Shown piece after piece: positions 56,418-64,000 of a DNA stretch of 64,000 bases. Origin of the DNA: Bacillus sp. CH140a_4T. Lineage in GTDB: Bacteria; Bacillota; Bacilli; Bacillales; Bacillaceae_G. The position numbers and the translations under genes were made by a program. The stretch is from assembly GCF_008923725.1 (NCBI RefSeq), contig NZ_WBPF01000013.1:885188-949187 (forward strand), in the 5' to 3' direction. Position 1 is the first letter of the stretch; each line of letters starts with the position of its first letter. The notes under the pieces were generated by a model. The model was not told the DNA's origin and did no database searches. It saw nothing but the letters and a program-made list of their open reading frames with translations.

Positions 56418-57062
56418 ATGATTGTAGAAGAAATTATGAATCAAGCTGTAGTGACACTACATCCAAACGATACAATCGAAACAGCAATCCGAACGATACG
56501 CACGAAAGGCATTCGGCACATTCCAATTGTCGATCAAAATAACCATGTCGTAGGCATTATTTCTGATCGGGATGTAAGAGATGCAAGTCCGTCTATTTTA
56601 GATGAACAAGTTTCACTCGATATGCTGAAGCAACCACTTGAACTTATTATGAAACATCCTGTAATGACTTGCCATCCTCTCGATTTCGTTGAGGAAATTG
56701 CTACTTTATTTTTTGAAAATAAAATTGGCTGTCTTCCTGTTACAAAGGCTGGGAAGTTAGTTGGAATCATTTCTGAATCTACTGTGCTGCACACGTTAGT
56801 GAAATTAACAGGAGCACATCAACCGAGTTCACAAATTGAAATTCAAGTAAAAAACGAACCTGGTATTCTCGGAAAAGTCGTTGCCATTTTTAGTGAGTTA
56901 CAAATCAATATCGTGAGCGTTCTCGTCTATCCAGCAAAAGATGAGAATGATAAAGTACTCGTTTTCCGCATTCAAACGATGAATCCGCTAAAAGTGATTG
57001 ATGCACTTGAAGCAGAAGGTTACCGCGTATTATGGCCGAACATTATGGGGATGCAAGCATGA
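56418..57062 (+). CDS. acuB: Acetoin utilization protein AcuB (CBS-ACT)
   Basis: 214 residues: two CBS domains (about 1-62 and 75-130, IRTKGIRHIPIVDQNNHVVG and KIGCLPVTKAGKLVGIISES) and an ACT domain (about 139-210, IEIQVKNEPGILGKVVAIFS). Probably senses a nucleotide or amino acid; exact role unclear. Its TGA overlaps the start of acuC. Confidence 0.94.
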   Translation: MIVEEIMNQAVVTLHPNDTIETAIRTIRTKGIRHIPIVDQNNHVVGIISDRDVRDASPSILDEQVSLDMLKQPLELIMKHPVMTCHPLDFVEEIATLFFENKIGCLPVTKAGKLVGIISESTVLHTLVKLTGAHQPSSQIEIQVKNEPGILGKVVAIFSELQINIVSVLVYPAKDENDKVLVFRIQTMNPLKVIDALEAEGYRVLWPNIMGMQA

Positions 57063-58225
57063 GTAGCGCGTTTATTTATTCGGATGACTTTCGGGGCTAT
57101 TCGTTTAGCCCTGATCATCCTTTTAACCAACTGCGCGTCACACTTACGTATGATTTATTACAAAAGGGTGGTTTCATCTCTCCTTCTCAAATCATCTCAC
57201 CACGGATGGCTACAGATGAAGAGATCGCCTACGTTCATACAGAGGAATACATAAATGCGGTAAAACGTGCTGGAGAAGGTAAGTTAGAAAAATCAATTGC
57301 GATGACATATGGACTCGGAACAGAAGATACACCGATGTTTCCAAATATGCACGAAGCAAGCGCATTACTCGTTGGCGGCACATTAACTGCTGTCGATGCT
57401 GTTCTTTCCGGGAAAGTAAAACACGCACTTAATTTAGGCGGCGGCTTACATCATGGCTTCCGCGGCAAGGCATCTGGCTTTTGTATTTATAACGATAGTT
57501 CCATCGCAATGAAATATATACAGAAAAAATACGGTTTACGTGTTTTATATATTGATACAGATGCTCATCACGGTGATGGTGTACAGTGGTCTTTTTACGA
57601 CGATCCTAACGTATGCACCATTTCACTACATGAAACTGGGCGTTATTTATTCCCTGGAACTGGCGCTGTAAATGAACGTGGACAAGGGAATGGCTATAGT
57701 TATTCTTTTAACGTTCCACTCGATGCCTTTACAGAAGACGAATCGTTTTTAAATTCATATCGCACTGTCGTAAAAGAAGTTGCCGCATACTTTAAACCGG
57801 ATATTATTTTAACGCAAAACGGCGCTGACGCACATTATTACGACCCACTTACACACCTTTGCGCAACGATGAATATTTACCGTGAAATACCGAAGCTCGC
57901 TCGCGAAATCGCTAATGAATATTGCGAAGGTCGCTGGATCGCTGTCGGCGGCGGTGGCTATGACCACTGGCGCGTCGTCCCAAGAGCTTGGGCGCTTATT
58001 TGGCTCGAAATGAACAACATCCAAAACATCTCAGGTTATCTCCCTCCAGAATGGATTGACGCTTGGAAAGGACAAGCTGAAACAGAACTTCCCCTCACAT
58101 GGGAAGATCCAGACAACATGTATAAACCGATCCCCCGTAAACCAGAAATTGAAGAAAAGAACGCATTAACTGTAACGAAATCCCTTGAAATTATTCGGAA
58201 TAATATGACAAAATCTTTGTACTAA
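57059..58225 (+). CDS. acuC: Protein deacetylase AcuC
   Basis: 388 residues of the class I histone-deacetylase fold; reactivates AcsA by removing the acetyl group. Visible: LGGGLHHGFRGKASGFCIYN, YIDTDAHHGDGVQWSFYDDP (zinc Asp, His), NGADAHYYDPL and GGGGYDHWR. ATGA overlap with acuB. Length equals B. subtilis AcuC within a residue. Terminator follows. Confidence 0.96.
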   Translation: MSSAFIYSDDFRGYSFSPDHPFNQLRVTLTYDLLQKGGFISPSQIISPRMATDEEIAYVHTEEYINAVKRAGEGKLEKSIAMTYGLGTEDTPMFPNMHEASALLVGGTLTAVDAVLSGKVKHALNLGGGLHHGFRGKASGFCIYNDSSIAMKYIQKKYGLRVLYIDTDAHHGDGVQWSFYDDPNVCTISLHETGRYLFPGTGAVNERGQGNGYSYSFNVPLDAFTEDESFLNSYRTVVKEVAAYFKPDIILTQNGADAHYYDPLTHLCATMNIYREIPKLAREIANEYCEGRWIAVGGGGYDHWRVVPRAWALIWLEMNNIQNISGYLPPEWIDAWKGQAETELPLTWEDPDNMYKPIPRKPEIEEKNALTVTKSLEIIRNNMTKSLY

Positions 58226-58227
58226 AG

Positions 58228-58263
58228 AAAAAGGAGGCTCGTTTTTGAATAGCCTCCTTTTAT
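58228..58263 (+). terminator. Terminator of acuABC
   Basis: AAAAGGAGGCT, 11-base loop, AGCCTCCTTTT. Confidence 0.9.
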
Positions 58264-58279
58264 TTATTTTCGGTTTTTG

Positions 58280-58298
58280 TCGGTAAGTCGATATATTT
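58280..58298 (+). repeat. 19-nt repeated intergenic sequence, copy B
   Basis: TCGGTAAGTCGATATATTT as at 35309. Here GATATATTT recurs 19 bases later (58310), making a partial tandem. Confidence 0.7.
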
Positions 58299-58367
58299 CG
58301 AGTTGCGCTGATATATTTTATTTAATAATTAACTGGTCCAACTTTTATGAGAAAAGGTCGTGATATT

Positions 58368-59222
58368 ATGTGGACACAACAAATAATCAACACGAAACGC
58401 GGCACATTTGAACTCTTTACAAAAGGAAATGGCGAACCACTTTGTATTACACATCACTATTCACAATTTAATGAAACTGGTGATTACTTTGCGGATGTTT
58501 TTACTGCTACGCATCGTGTATTGCTCATTAATTTACGAAACGCTGGTAACTCAGCAAAAGCCAATTCAGCAAAAGAATTACGTATGATTGAAACAATTCA
58601 CGATTTAGAAGCTATACGAGAAGCTTTACAACTTCCAACATGGCACTTCGCCGGTCATTCAACAGGTGGTATGCTTGGACTTTTATATGCGATTACATAT
58701 CCAAATCCCTTACAATCATTAGTCGTGGCCGGAGCTGCAGCAAGTAACTATACCGAAACATCATTTTGCATTTATAACCGCGAACATCCACATTTTCATT
58801 ATATGCAACAACTCATAGAAAACTTAAAAAGCCCTCACCTTACAAGTAAAGAACGGAAAGAACTATCTACTGAGAGAACAAAATTATCATTGCATAAGCC
58901 AGAAAAATACAACTCTTATTTTTGTAAACCAATCAAAAAAACTATGTCCGCTAGCCGAATGAACGCTTTCGCCAATGAATATCCTTCATTTGATTTAAGA
59001 GAGCATTTACTTTCTATCCAAACAAAGACTCTCATTATATGCGGAAGACATGATGTACAGTGCCCGATTCAGTATTCTATCGAGATGCATAATGGTATAC
59101 GTAATTCTATCTTCATTCCATTTGAGAACAGCAACCATTATCCTTTTTTAGAAGAGGCTACTCTTTTTGGTTCTACTACTCAAACATTTTATAAATCGTT
59201 ACACCAGTACCGTTATTATTAA
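58368..59222 (+). CDS. Alpha/beta hydrolase
   Basis: 284 residues. Nucleophile elbow FAGHSTGGMLGLLYA (Ser in GHSTG, about residue 100), Asp in IICGRHDVQCP and His in NSNHYPFLEE complete the triad. Resembles proline iminopeptidase or lipase-type hydrolases; substrate unknown. The ATG at 58368 has AAAGGT about 9 bases upstream; an ATG at 58347 has none. Confidence 0.88.
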   Translation: MWTQQIINTKRGTFELFTKGNGEPLCITHHYSQFNETGDYFADVFTATHRVLLINLRNAGNSAKANSAKELRMIETIHDLEAIREALQLPTWHFAGHSTGGMLGLLYAITYPNPLQSLVVAGAAASNYTETSFCIYNREHPHFHYMQQLIENLKSPHLTSKERKELSTERTKLSLHKPEKYNSYFCKPIKKTMSASRMNAFANEYPSFDLREHLLSIQTKTLIICGRHDVQCPIQYSIEMHNGIRNSIFIPFENSNHYPFLEEATLFGSTTQTFYKSLHQYRYY

Positions 59223-59223
59223 G

Positions 59224-59261
59224 GAAAGCTCACAGTCTCTATAAGACTATGAGCTTTTTTC
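59224..59261. terminator. Bidirectional terminator
   Basis: AAAGCTCACAGTCT and AGACTATGAGCTTTT around a short loop with one mismatch. Confidence 0.85.
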
Positions 59262-59273
59262 AAAAGAAATATT

Positions 59274-59543
59274 TCACACTAAAAACAGCAAAAAGAACAA
59301 AAAAATCATTAAACCTACATCAATGAATATCGACTTTTTATCTCCTTCTTTTATACTCATCATAAAATTAGAAATTATTTTAATTCCAAAAAAGACCATC
59401 ATAAATAACCCGCCGAAATGATCATTTGTAGGGTCTTCATCATAAAACATTTGTATTGCACCGATAATTAATAAGATAAGTATGATATTGGTTCCAATCT
59501 TTAAAGCCTTGTTTAATTTATTATCTTTTAATGTATCTCCCAA
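59274..59543 (-). CDS. Small three-helix membrane protein
   Basis: 89 residues: helices at about 16-33, 44-63 and 72-88, with a charged loop (YDEDPTNDHFG). The start is TTG (MGDTLKDNK) with GAGGG about 10 bases upstream. No family is recognised. Confidence 0.7.
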   Translation of the reverse strand: MGDTLKDNKLNKALKIGTNIILILLIIGAIQMFYDEDPTNDHFGGLFMMVFFGIKIISNFMMSIKEGDKKSIFIDVGLMIFLFFLLFLV

Positions 59544-59640
59544 AATGTAGCACGCCCTCTCATGCTCTCCTATGTTTTATTTCTCTTTATATTTTAACAT
59601 AAATTACCTATTATTACCTTTTTGTTCGAATAACATAAAA

Positions 59641-59666
59641 AACCTACCAATTACTTGGCAGGTACA
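59641..59666 (-). terminator. Terminator of the two-component operon
   Basis: Leftward ACCTGCCAA, loop GTAA, TTGGTAGGT then T6. Confidence 0.85.
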
Positions 59667-60356
59667 TTACACGTTAAAGCGATAACCAGCTCCCCATACT
59701 GTTTCAATATATTGCGGGTGAGCAGGATCTCTTTCAATTTTTTCACGTAGCTTTCTAATGTGAACAACGACAGTGGCTAAATCGCCAGCTGAGTCTAGTC
59801 CCCAAATACGTTCAAATAACTGTTCTTTATTTAATACTTGGTTTGGATGCGTTACAAAGAATGTTAATAAATCAAATTCTTTCGTTGTAAAAGCAATTTC
59901 TTCATTGTTTATAAAAACTTTTCTCGCTCGCTGATCAATAGAAATTCCATGAATGTATAACGTATCGCGTTGCTTACTCACATTTCCTGATAATCTTTCA
60001 TAACGAGAAATATGCGCCTTTACCCTTGCGACTAATTCACTTGGACTAAATGGTTTCGTTATATAATCATCCGCTCCTAAACCGAGTCCGCGAATTTTAT
60101 CTATATCTTCCTTCTTTGCTGAAACAAGTAAAATCGGAATGTCTTTTATAGCACGTATTTGTTTACAAATTTCAAAACCGTTCATTTTCGGAAGCATAAT
60201 ATCTAAAATAATTAAATCGTAGTCTTCTTGCAGAGCCATTTGTAAACCTGTCTCTCCAGAATGTTCTACATCTACTTGAAAATCACTAATTTCTAAATAA
60301 TCTCGCTGTAATTCTGCAATGCTTATTTCGTCTTCTATTAGTAAAATTCTTTTCAT
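59667..60356 (-). CDS. OmpR-family response regulator
   Basis: 229 residues: receiver domain with acidic pair EDE, phospho-Asp in LIILDIMLPKMNGFEI (about 53) and Lys in YITKPFSP, then a winged-helix DNA-binding domain (KEFDLLTFFVTHPNQVLNKE to GAGYRFNV). Its ATG lies one base after the kinase stop codon's last base, so the two are coupled; I would put the kinase first. Signal and targets are unknown. Confidence 0.93.
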   Translation of the reverse strand: MKRILLIEDEISIAELQRDYLEISDFQVDVEHSGETGLQMALQEDYDLIILDIMLPKMNGFEICKQIRAIKDIPILLVSAKKEDIDKIRGLGLGADDYITKPFSPSELVARVKAHISRYERLSGNVSKQRDTLYIHGISIDQRARKVFINNEEIAFTTKEFDLLTFFVTHPNQVLNKEQLFERIWGLDSAGDLATVVVHIRKLREKIERDPAHPQYIETVWGAGYRFNV

Positions 60357-60357
60357 C

Positions 60358-61812
60358 CTACTCACCACATTCCTGTACTTTTTTCAATGAGAAGAAAATA
60401 CTTGTACCTTCCCCAAGCTTACTTTCCACCCAAATTTCCCCGCCATGCTCTTCAACAATTTGCTTCGCTATCGCTAAGCCAAGCCCACTCCCACCTGTGC
60501 TAGAATTTCGCGATTGCTCTGCACGATAAAACCGCTCAAATATATACGGCAGCGTATCCGCTTCTATACCTGATCCAGTGTCCATCACTTTTACAATGAC
60601 TGTATTGTTATCACTCAATACTGTTACAGTAATTTTCTTCTCTTCTTTATCCATGTATTTCACACTATTATGAATTAAATTGGATATAACTCTATTTATC
60701 TTTTCGCAATCGGCCGTTACATATAATGGTGTTGACTGTAATTGTAAATAAACTTCTATACCTTCCTCACTTAAATCCATCTGCATCTCTTCTAATAATT
60801 CCTGCATAAACATGTTTAATTCTATCGTTTCAAACTGAAAGGGAACTCGATTCAAATCTAGCTTCGAAAACAAAAAGAGCTCATCAATGAGTGTATCCAT
60901 ATGTTTTGCCTTCGTATGAATCGTTGTTAAATACTTATCCATTTTTTCCGGCGTATTTGCGACTCCATCTTTTATTCCTTCCACATATCCGATAATAGAT
61001 GTAATCGGTGTTTTTAAATCATGAGATATGTTTGAAATGAGCTCTTTTCGATTTTCTTCATACTGTGTTTGCACTTCAATCGATTCTTTTAATTTCTTTC
61101 TCATTTCCTCAAACCCTTGATTTAATTGCCCGATTTCATCATGGGATGTAACTGGAATTTGAAAATCTAAATCCCCTTCTTTAATTCTCCCAGTCGCATC
61201 TTTCAATACAAAGATTGGTTTTATTACACTTCTTGAGACTAAATAACTTAATAGTCCTATAAGTAAAACGGCTAGCAGTAAAAGCGCTCCGAACAAAATC
61301 GGAAATAACTTTTGTGTAAGATCGACAAATGAACTTTGCCTTTTTAGTACAAATATACTCCCTTCTTCATCCCCTGGAAAATAAAAATCAAATTTTACAT
61401 ATCGATAAAATGTATCGCCTAGTTCTGTTGTACCACGGCTATTAATATTGGCTGATTCAAATTTCGGAAGGGCTTCTTTTAAAGATACACTTTCAAATAC
61501 TTTTGTAGCATAAGAAATGGTTTCTCCCTTTTTTACAACTATTTTCACACCTTCTTTTTCAAGTGATGAAACGAACGATTCATCTAATAGTTGTGATTGA
61601 TTTTTCTTTGCCGCTAATTTCAATTCAATATACGTATTCTCTTCTTCTGGCGTAAGCGGCTTTTGAATATAGGAACTTTTATAGAAATTTTTCACTGATT
61701 CCAAGTCTCCTGTTATGGAAAAAACAATTAAAAATCCCGCGACTAATATGAGCGTGATGGAAACGAGAATAACAGCGATATAAGAGAATAAAAATCTTGT
61801 TTTAATAGACAT
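60358..61812 (-). CDS. Membrane sensor histidine kinase
   Basis: 484 residues: membrane helix 1 (about 9-33), extracellular sensor region of ~135 residues, helix 2 (about 172-193), HAMP (about 194-247), HisKA with His in SNISHDLKTPITSIIGY (about 261) and HATPase_c (N box NRVISNLIHNSVKYM, G1 DTGSGIEA, F box IFERFYR, G2 GGSGLGLAIAKQIV). Partner of the OmpR-type regulator directly downstream. The signal is not known. Confidence 0.93.
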   Translation of the reverse strand: MSIKTRFLFSYIAVILVSITLILVAGFLIVFSITGDLESVKNFYKSSYIQKPLTPEEENTYIELKLAAKKNQSQLLDESFVSSLEKEGVKIVVKKGETISYATKVFESVSLKEALPKFESANINSRGTTELGDTFYRYVKFDFYFPGDEEGSIFVLKRQSSFVDLTQKLFPILFGALLLLAVLLIGLLSYLVSRSVIKPIFVLKDATGRIKEGDLDFQIPVTSHDEIGQLNQGFEEMRKKLKESIEVQTQYEENRKELISNISHDLKTPITSIIGYVEGIKDGVANTPEKMDKYLTTIHTKAKHMDTLIDELFLFSKLDLNRVPFQFETIELNMFMQELLEEMQMDLSEEGIEVYLQLQSTPLYVTADCEKINRVISNLIHNSVKYMDKEEKKITVTVLSDNNTVIVKVMDTGSGIEADTLPYIFERFYRAEQSRNSSTGGSGLGLAIAKQIVEEHGGEIWVESKLGEGTSIFFSLKKVQECGE

Positions 61813-61961
61813 ATGTTACATCCTCACTTTACCAAACCTTATTACTCATAAGCATAAAAATATATGTTCAAATACTCAAGCGATTTTATAGTAATTTTAG
61901 CGTCAGTTTATAAAAATTTAATGTTCTTATTTTACAGTTGAAATGAGGAGGTTGAAATTCC

Positions 61962-62642
61962 ATGTTCAAAAAAACAGTAAGCATGATCTGTTGCGTAATT
62001 TTTTTGCAAGGATGCTCGCAAGAACAAGAAGTTAAAAAGGAGATGACAAACATGGAGACAGCGCTACTAGCAGCTACTGAGAAACAAGAAACGAATACTA
62101 TTATATCGTTACTCAAAAAAGGGGCTAACATAAATATAAAAGACAATAAAGGACGTACTCCTCTTATGATTGCTACATACAAAAATGATGTAAAAACCGC
62201 AAAAGCGCTTATCGAAGCTGGTGCTGACGTAAACATCCAAGATGATATGAAAAATAATCCTTTTCTATACGCCGGTGCTGAAGGTTACTTGGATATTTTA
62301 AAACTAACGATTGATGCTGGTGCAGATCCAGCGCTTACGAATCGTTACGGCGGAACAGCCCTTATCCCCGCTTCAGAACATGGCTATATCGATGTTATTA
62401 AAGAACTCCTTACGCGAACAACTATTGATGTTAACCATGTAAATAATCTCGGATGGACTGCTTTAATGGAAGCCATCGTACTAAGTAACGGAAACGAAAC
62501 ACAACAACAAGTCATTCACCTTCTTATTGAACACGGTGCAGATGTAACTATTCCAGACAACGATGGTGTTACCCCACTAGAGCATGCGCGCGCTCATAAC
62601 TTTGAAGAGATAGAGAATATATTATTAGAAGGGCGTAAGTAA
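61962..62642 (+). CDS. Ankyrin-repeat lipoprotein
   Basis: 226 residues. Signal peptide with lipobox FLQGC (Cys 18), then about five ankyrin repeats (KGRTPLMIATYKNDVKTAKA; KNNPFLYAGAEGYLDILKL; GGTALIPASEHGYIDVIKEL; LGWTALMEAIVLSN; DGVTPLEHARAHNFEEI). Should be a membrane-tethered protein-binding module outside the cell. GAGGAGG precedes the ATG. The IStron begins within 100 bp downstream. Confidence 0.9.
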   Translation: MFKKTVSMICCVIFLQGCSQEQEVKKEMTNMETALLAATEKQETNTIISLLKKGANINIKDNKGRTPLMIATYKNDVKTAKALIEAGADVNIQDDMKNNPFLYAGAEGYLDILKLTIDAGADPALTNRYGGTALIPASEHGYIDVIKELLTRTTIDVNHVNNLGWTALMEAIVLSNGNETQQQVIHLLIEHGADVTIPDNDGVTPLEHARAHNFEEIENILLEGRK

Positions 62643-62711
62643 AAAACTAATCTTTGCCTTCCTCCCCCGCCCTATGCTACATTTAAGCCGTTACATCAAT
62701 ATTAATAGGGT

Positions 62712-63180
62712 AACTAACTGTTACGATTTATTTAACCAATTATAACGAAAGTTAATTAAATCTATTAGTAAGCCCTGCTAGTCAAGTGATTGGCTAGTAG
62801 TGAGGGTTAACTGCGGGCAATCCCTAAAGCTGATTGAACTACAACGTGGCTAGAAATAGCGAGCGTGAATGTCGCGAAAGCAGAAAAAATCAATCAGATC
62901 GTGCAAGGTTAAATCCTAAACATTAGAACAATGGGTCTTCCGCCTCGAATCATCTAAGTCAAAATGGATAAGATGAACGTTCAACGACTATCTCGTATAA
63001 CTGACGAGAGTACACCACAAGCCTATGGTGGTGGAAAAATCCTCTATCTCTAAGTAGATAAACATATAGTCTGCGCTCATGTGAAAATATGAGAAGTTCA
63101 TAAGAGAACTGGCTAAGGAATTGCGCCCTTAGTTGAACGAGATACATTTAATTAAATCTATTAAATCCCATTGAAGCTAC
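62712..63180 (+). ncRNA. Group I self-splicing intron of the IStron
   Basis: Core elements in order: P region ACTGCGGGCAA (62810-62820), Q region TCCCTAAAGC (62821-62830), R region TTCAACGACTA (62980-62990) and S region TATAGTCTGCG (63065-63075). R and S pair in P7 and give the guanosine site, as in td-like IA introns. P2 is visible as CCCTGCTAGTC/GGCTAGTAGTGAGGG. No protein frame is present. Ends are approximate. Confidence 0.75.
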
Positions 63181-63223
63181 CGAACCTATGTGCTATGGTG
63201 GATTCAATGAGGTAAGAATAATA

Positions 63224-63336
63224 ATGAAATTTTTACGAGTTAGTCAAGTATCGGAATTAACAGGTTTGCATCCGAGTAGTCTCAGGAGAATGCTGGTGGA
63301 ACACGCTACGATTCAGAAGAACAAATCTTTCATTAA
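63224..63336 (+). pseudogene. Decayed IS607-type tnpA (serine recombinase)
   Basis: The frame starts MKFLRVSQVSELTGLHPSSL then RRM, as in the MerR-like helix-turn-helix of IS607 TnpA. In another frame, 63295-63336 reads GGTRYDSEEQIFH and stops; that is the wing which normally follows some 15-20 residues later. So a deletion with a frameshift removed the middle of the HTH, and the entire catalytic domain is gone. Confidence 0.6.
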
Positions 63337-63352
63337 AAGGAGTTACATTCTG

Positions 63353-64000
63353 ATGATATTGGCGAAGAAAGTCAGACTGATTCCAACGCCTGAACAAGAA
63401 AAAGTGCTTAGAAACCATGCTGGAGCTGCAAGATTTGCTTATAACTATTGTAAAAGAATGAGTGATAGATATTATAAGCTATTTGGAAAATCTGTTTCAC
63501 AGTTAGCTTTACAGAAACGATTTACAAAGATCAAGAAGCGAAAGAAATATGATTGGTTAAAAGACATCAATGCACAAGTTCCTAAACAGGCTTCAAAAGA
63601 TTTTGATACGGCGAGAAAACATTCGTTCAAAAAGTACAAAAATGGTTCTCACACTTCTTATAAATCCAAAAAAGATGTAATACAAGGATTTTATGCCAAT
63701 TATGAAAGACTGATTATAGGAAAGAAAGTAGTTCATATTCAGTCCGTTGGAAAAGTGAAAACAAGCCAACAACTACCAAGAAACAAAAAGCCATTCAATC
63801 CAAGAGTTACATTTGACGGTCGTCACTGGTGGATTAGTGTAGGGTTCCAAGAAGACTTTGAATCACAAGAACTAACCAATGAGTCGATTGGTGTGGATGT
63901 TCGGTTAAAAGAGCTGTTTGTAGCTTCTAATGGTATGAAAGAACGAAATATAAACAAAGATGCCAAGGTTAAAAAACTTTTGAAAAGGAAAAAGTCAGCG
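63353..64000 (+). CDS. tnpB: TnpB RNA-guided nuclease (partial, runs off the window)
   Basis: The first 216 codons. MILAKKVRLIPTPEQEKVLR and NHAGAARFAYNYC form the N-terminal OrfB helix-turn-helix; NPRVTFDGRHWWISVGFQ leads to the RuvC core, whose first catalytic Asp is in SIGVDVRLKELFVASNG (about residue 183). AAAAGGAG lies 10 bases before the ATG at 63353. The frame is also open back into the tnpA start, but the own ribosome site favours this start. The guide RNA would lie beyond the window. Confidence 0.88.
   Translation, partial: MILAKKVRLIPTPEQEKVLRNHAGAARFAYNYCKRMSDRYYKLFGKSVSQLALQKRFTKIKKRKKYDWLKDINAQVPKQASKDFDTARKHSFKKYKNGSHTSYKSKKDVIQGFYANYERLIIGKKVVHIQSVGKVKTSQQLPRNKKPFNPRVTFDGRHWWISVGFQEDFESQELTNESIGVDVRLKELFVASNGMKERNINKDAKVKKLLKRKKSA

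Larger units (their letters stand above)
62712..64000 (+). mobile_element. IStron (group I intron plus IS607-type element), left part
   Basis: A group I intron core is followed directly by a tnpA remnant of the IS607 serine-recombinase type and a tnpB gene that continues past the window. This is the arrangement of IStrons such as CdISt1 and the B. cereus-group BcISt1. The exact left boundary could not be fixed from one copy; it lies somewhere in 62690-62735. Confidence 0.75.

Noticed and set aside
62712-63180. Group II intron or a riboswitch
   Set aside because: No domain V hairpin or reverse transcriptase; the R/S pair ACGACTA and TATAGTCT with the P/Q pair is group I.
63224-64000. A fusion protein of TnpA N-terminus and TnpB
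   Set aside because: The frame is open throughout, but tnpB has its own AAAAGGAG site before ATG 63353 and the intermediate residues come from an out-of-frame tnpA fragment.

Overview
The window is low-GC Firmicute DNA and almost certainly comes from the Bacillus cereus group (cereus/thuringiensis/anthracis). The reasons are the AGGAGG-type ribosome sites, frequent TTG and GTG starts, several sporulation genes (ytrH, ytrI, ytfJ/gerW, an alpha/beta SASP), and a gene order that follows the Bacillus dnaE to acuC region. It also carries four copies of a short dispersed element that I identify as the group-specific repeat bcr1. No rRNA, tRNA, prophage or CRISPR array was seen.

Layout. 1-11.2 kb: the 5' end of a malic enzyme gene, dnaE, ytrH-ytrI, an orphan soluble histidine kinase, nrnA, ytpI, an APH-like kinase and ytoI. 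11.2-23.5 kb: ytkL, an M24 peptidase, two small lipoproteins, a set of accessory acetyltransferase/cupin/regulator genes, ald, ytkK, a universal stress protein, and a remnant of an anti-sigma gene. 23.5-33.6 kb: argG-argH with an ARG box; a yitT-family gene with a very unusual ~460 nt leader; an EcsC-family protein, a Nudix hydrolase, ackA, ytxK, tpx and ytfJ. 33.6-44 kb: ytfI, the second NAD kinase, ytcJ, ytcI, sspA, thiI with its cysteine desulfurase, and ezrA. 44-53.8 kb: a LysR/EamA divergent pair, refaZ, the free-Met-sulfoxide reductase ytsP, methionine gamma-lyase, rpsD with its leader, tyrS with a T-box, and a three-gene ECF sigma operon. 53.8-62.6 kb: maa, acsA diverging from acuABC, an alpha/beta hydrolase, a two-component system and an ankyrin lipoprotein. 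62.7-64 kb: the left part of an IStron (a group I intron joined to an IS607-type element), with a decayed tnpA and a tnpB that runs off the window.

How the genes work together. AcsA, AcuA and AcuC form the acetyl-CoA synthetase acetylation switch, and AckA supplies the opposite acetate branch. ArgG and ArgH finish arginine synthesis. ThiI and its desulfurase form a tRNA/thiamine sulfur-transfer pair. YtrH, YtrI, YtfJ and SspA serve the spore. Several operons show readable control: T-box (tyrS), S4 leader (rpsD), cre (ald), ARG box (argG) and tandem operators (an XRE gene).

The least explained element is the leader of the yitT-family gene (27215-27692). It is a tandem series of tiny ORFs with ribosome sites. 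After three of them the stop codon runs straight into a hairpin, and the hairpins differ in sequence but keep their pairing. Two of the peptides are clearly homologous, with silent differences between their codons. The terminal IStron and a sigma-operon ribosome site buried in a terminator-like hairpin are the next most interesting.
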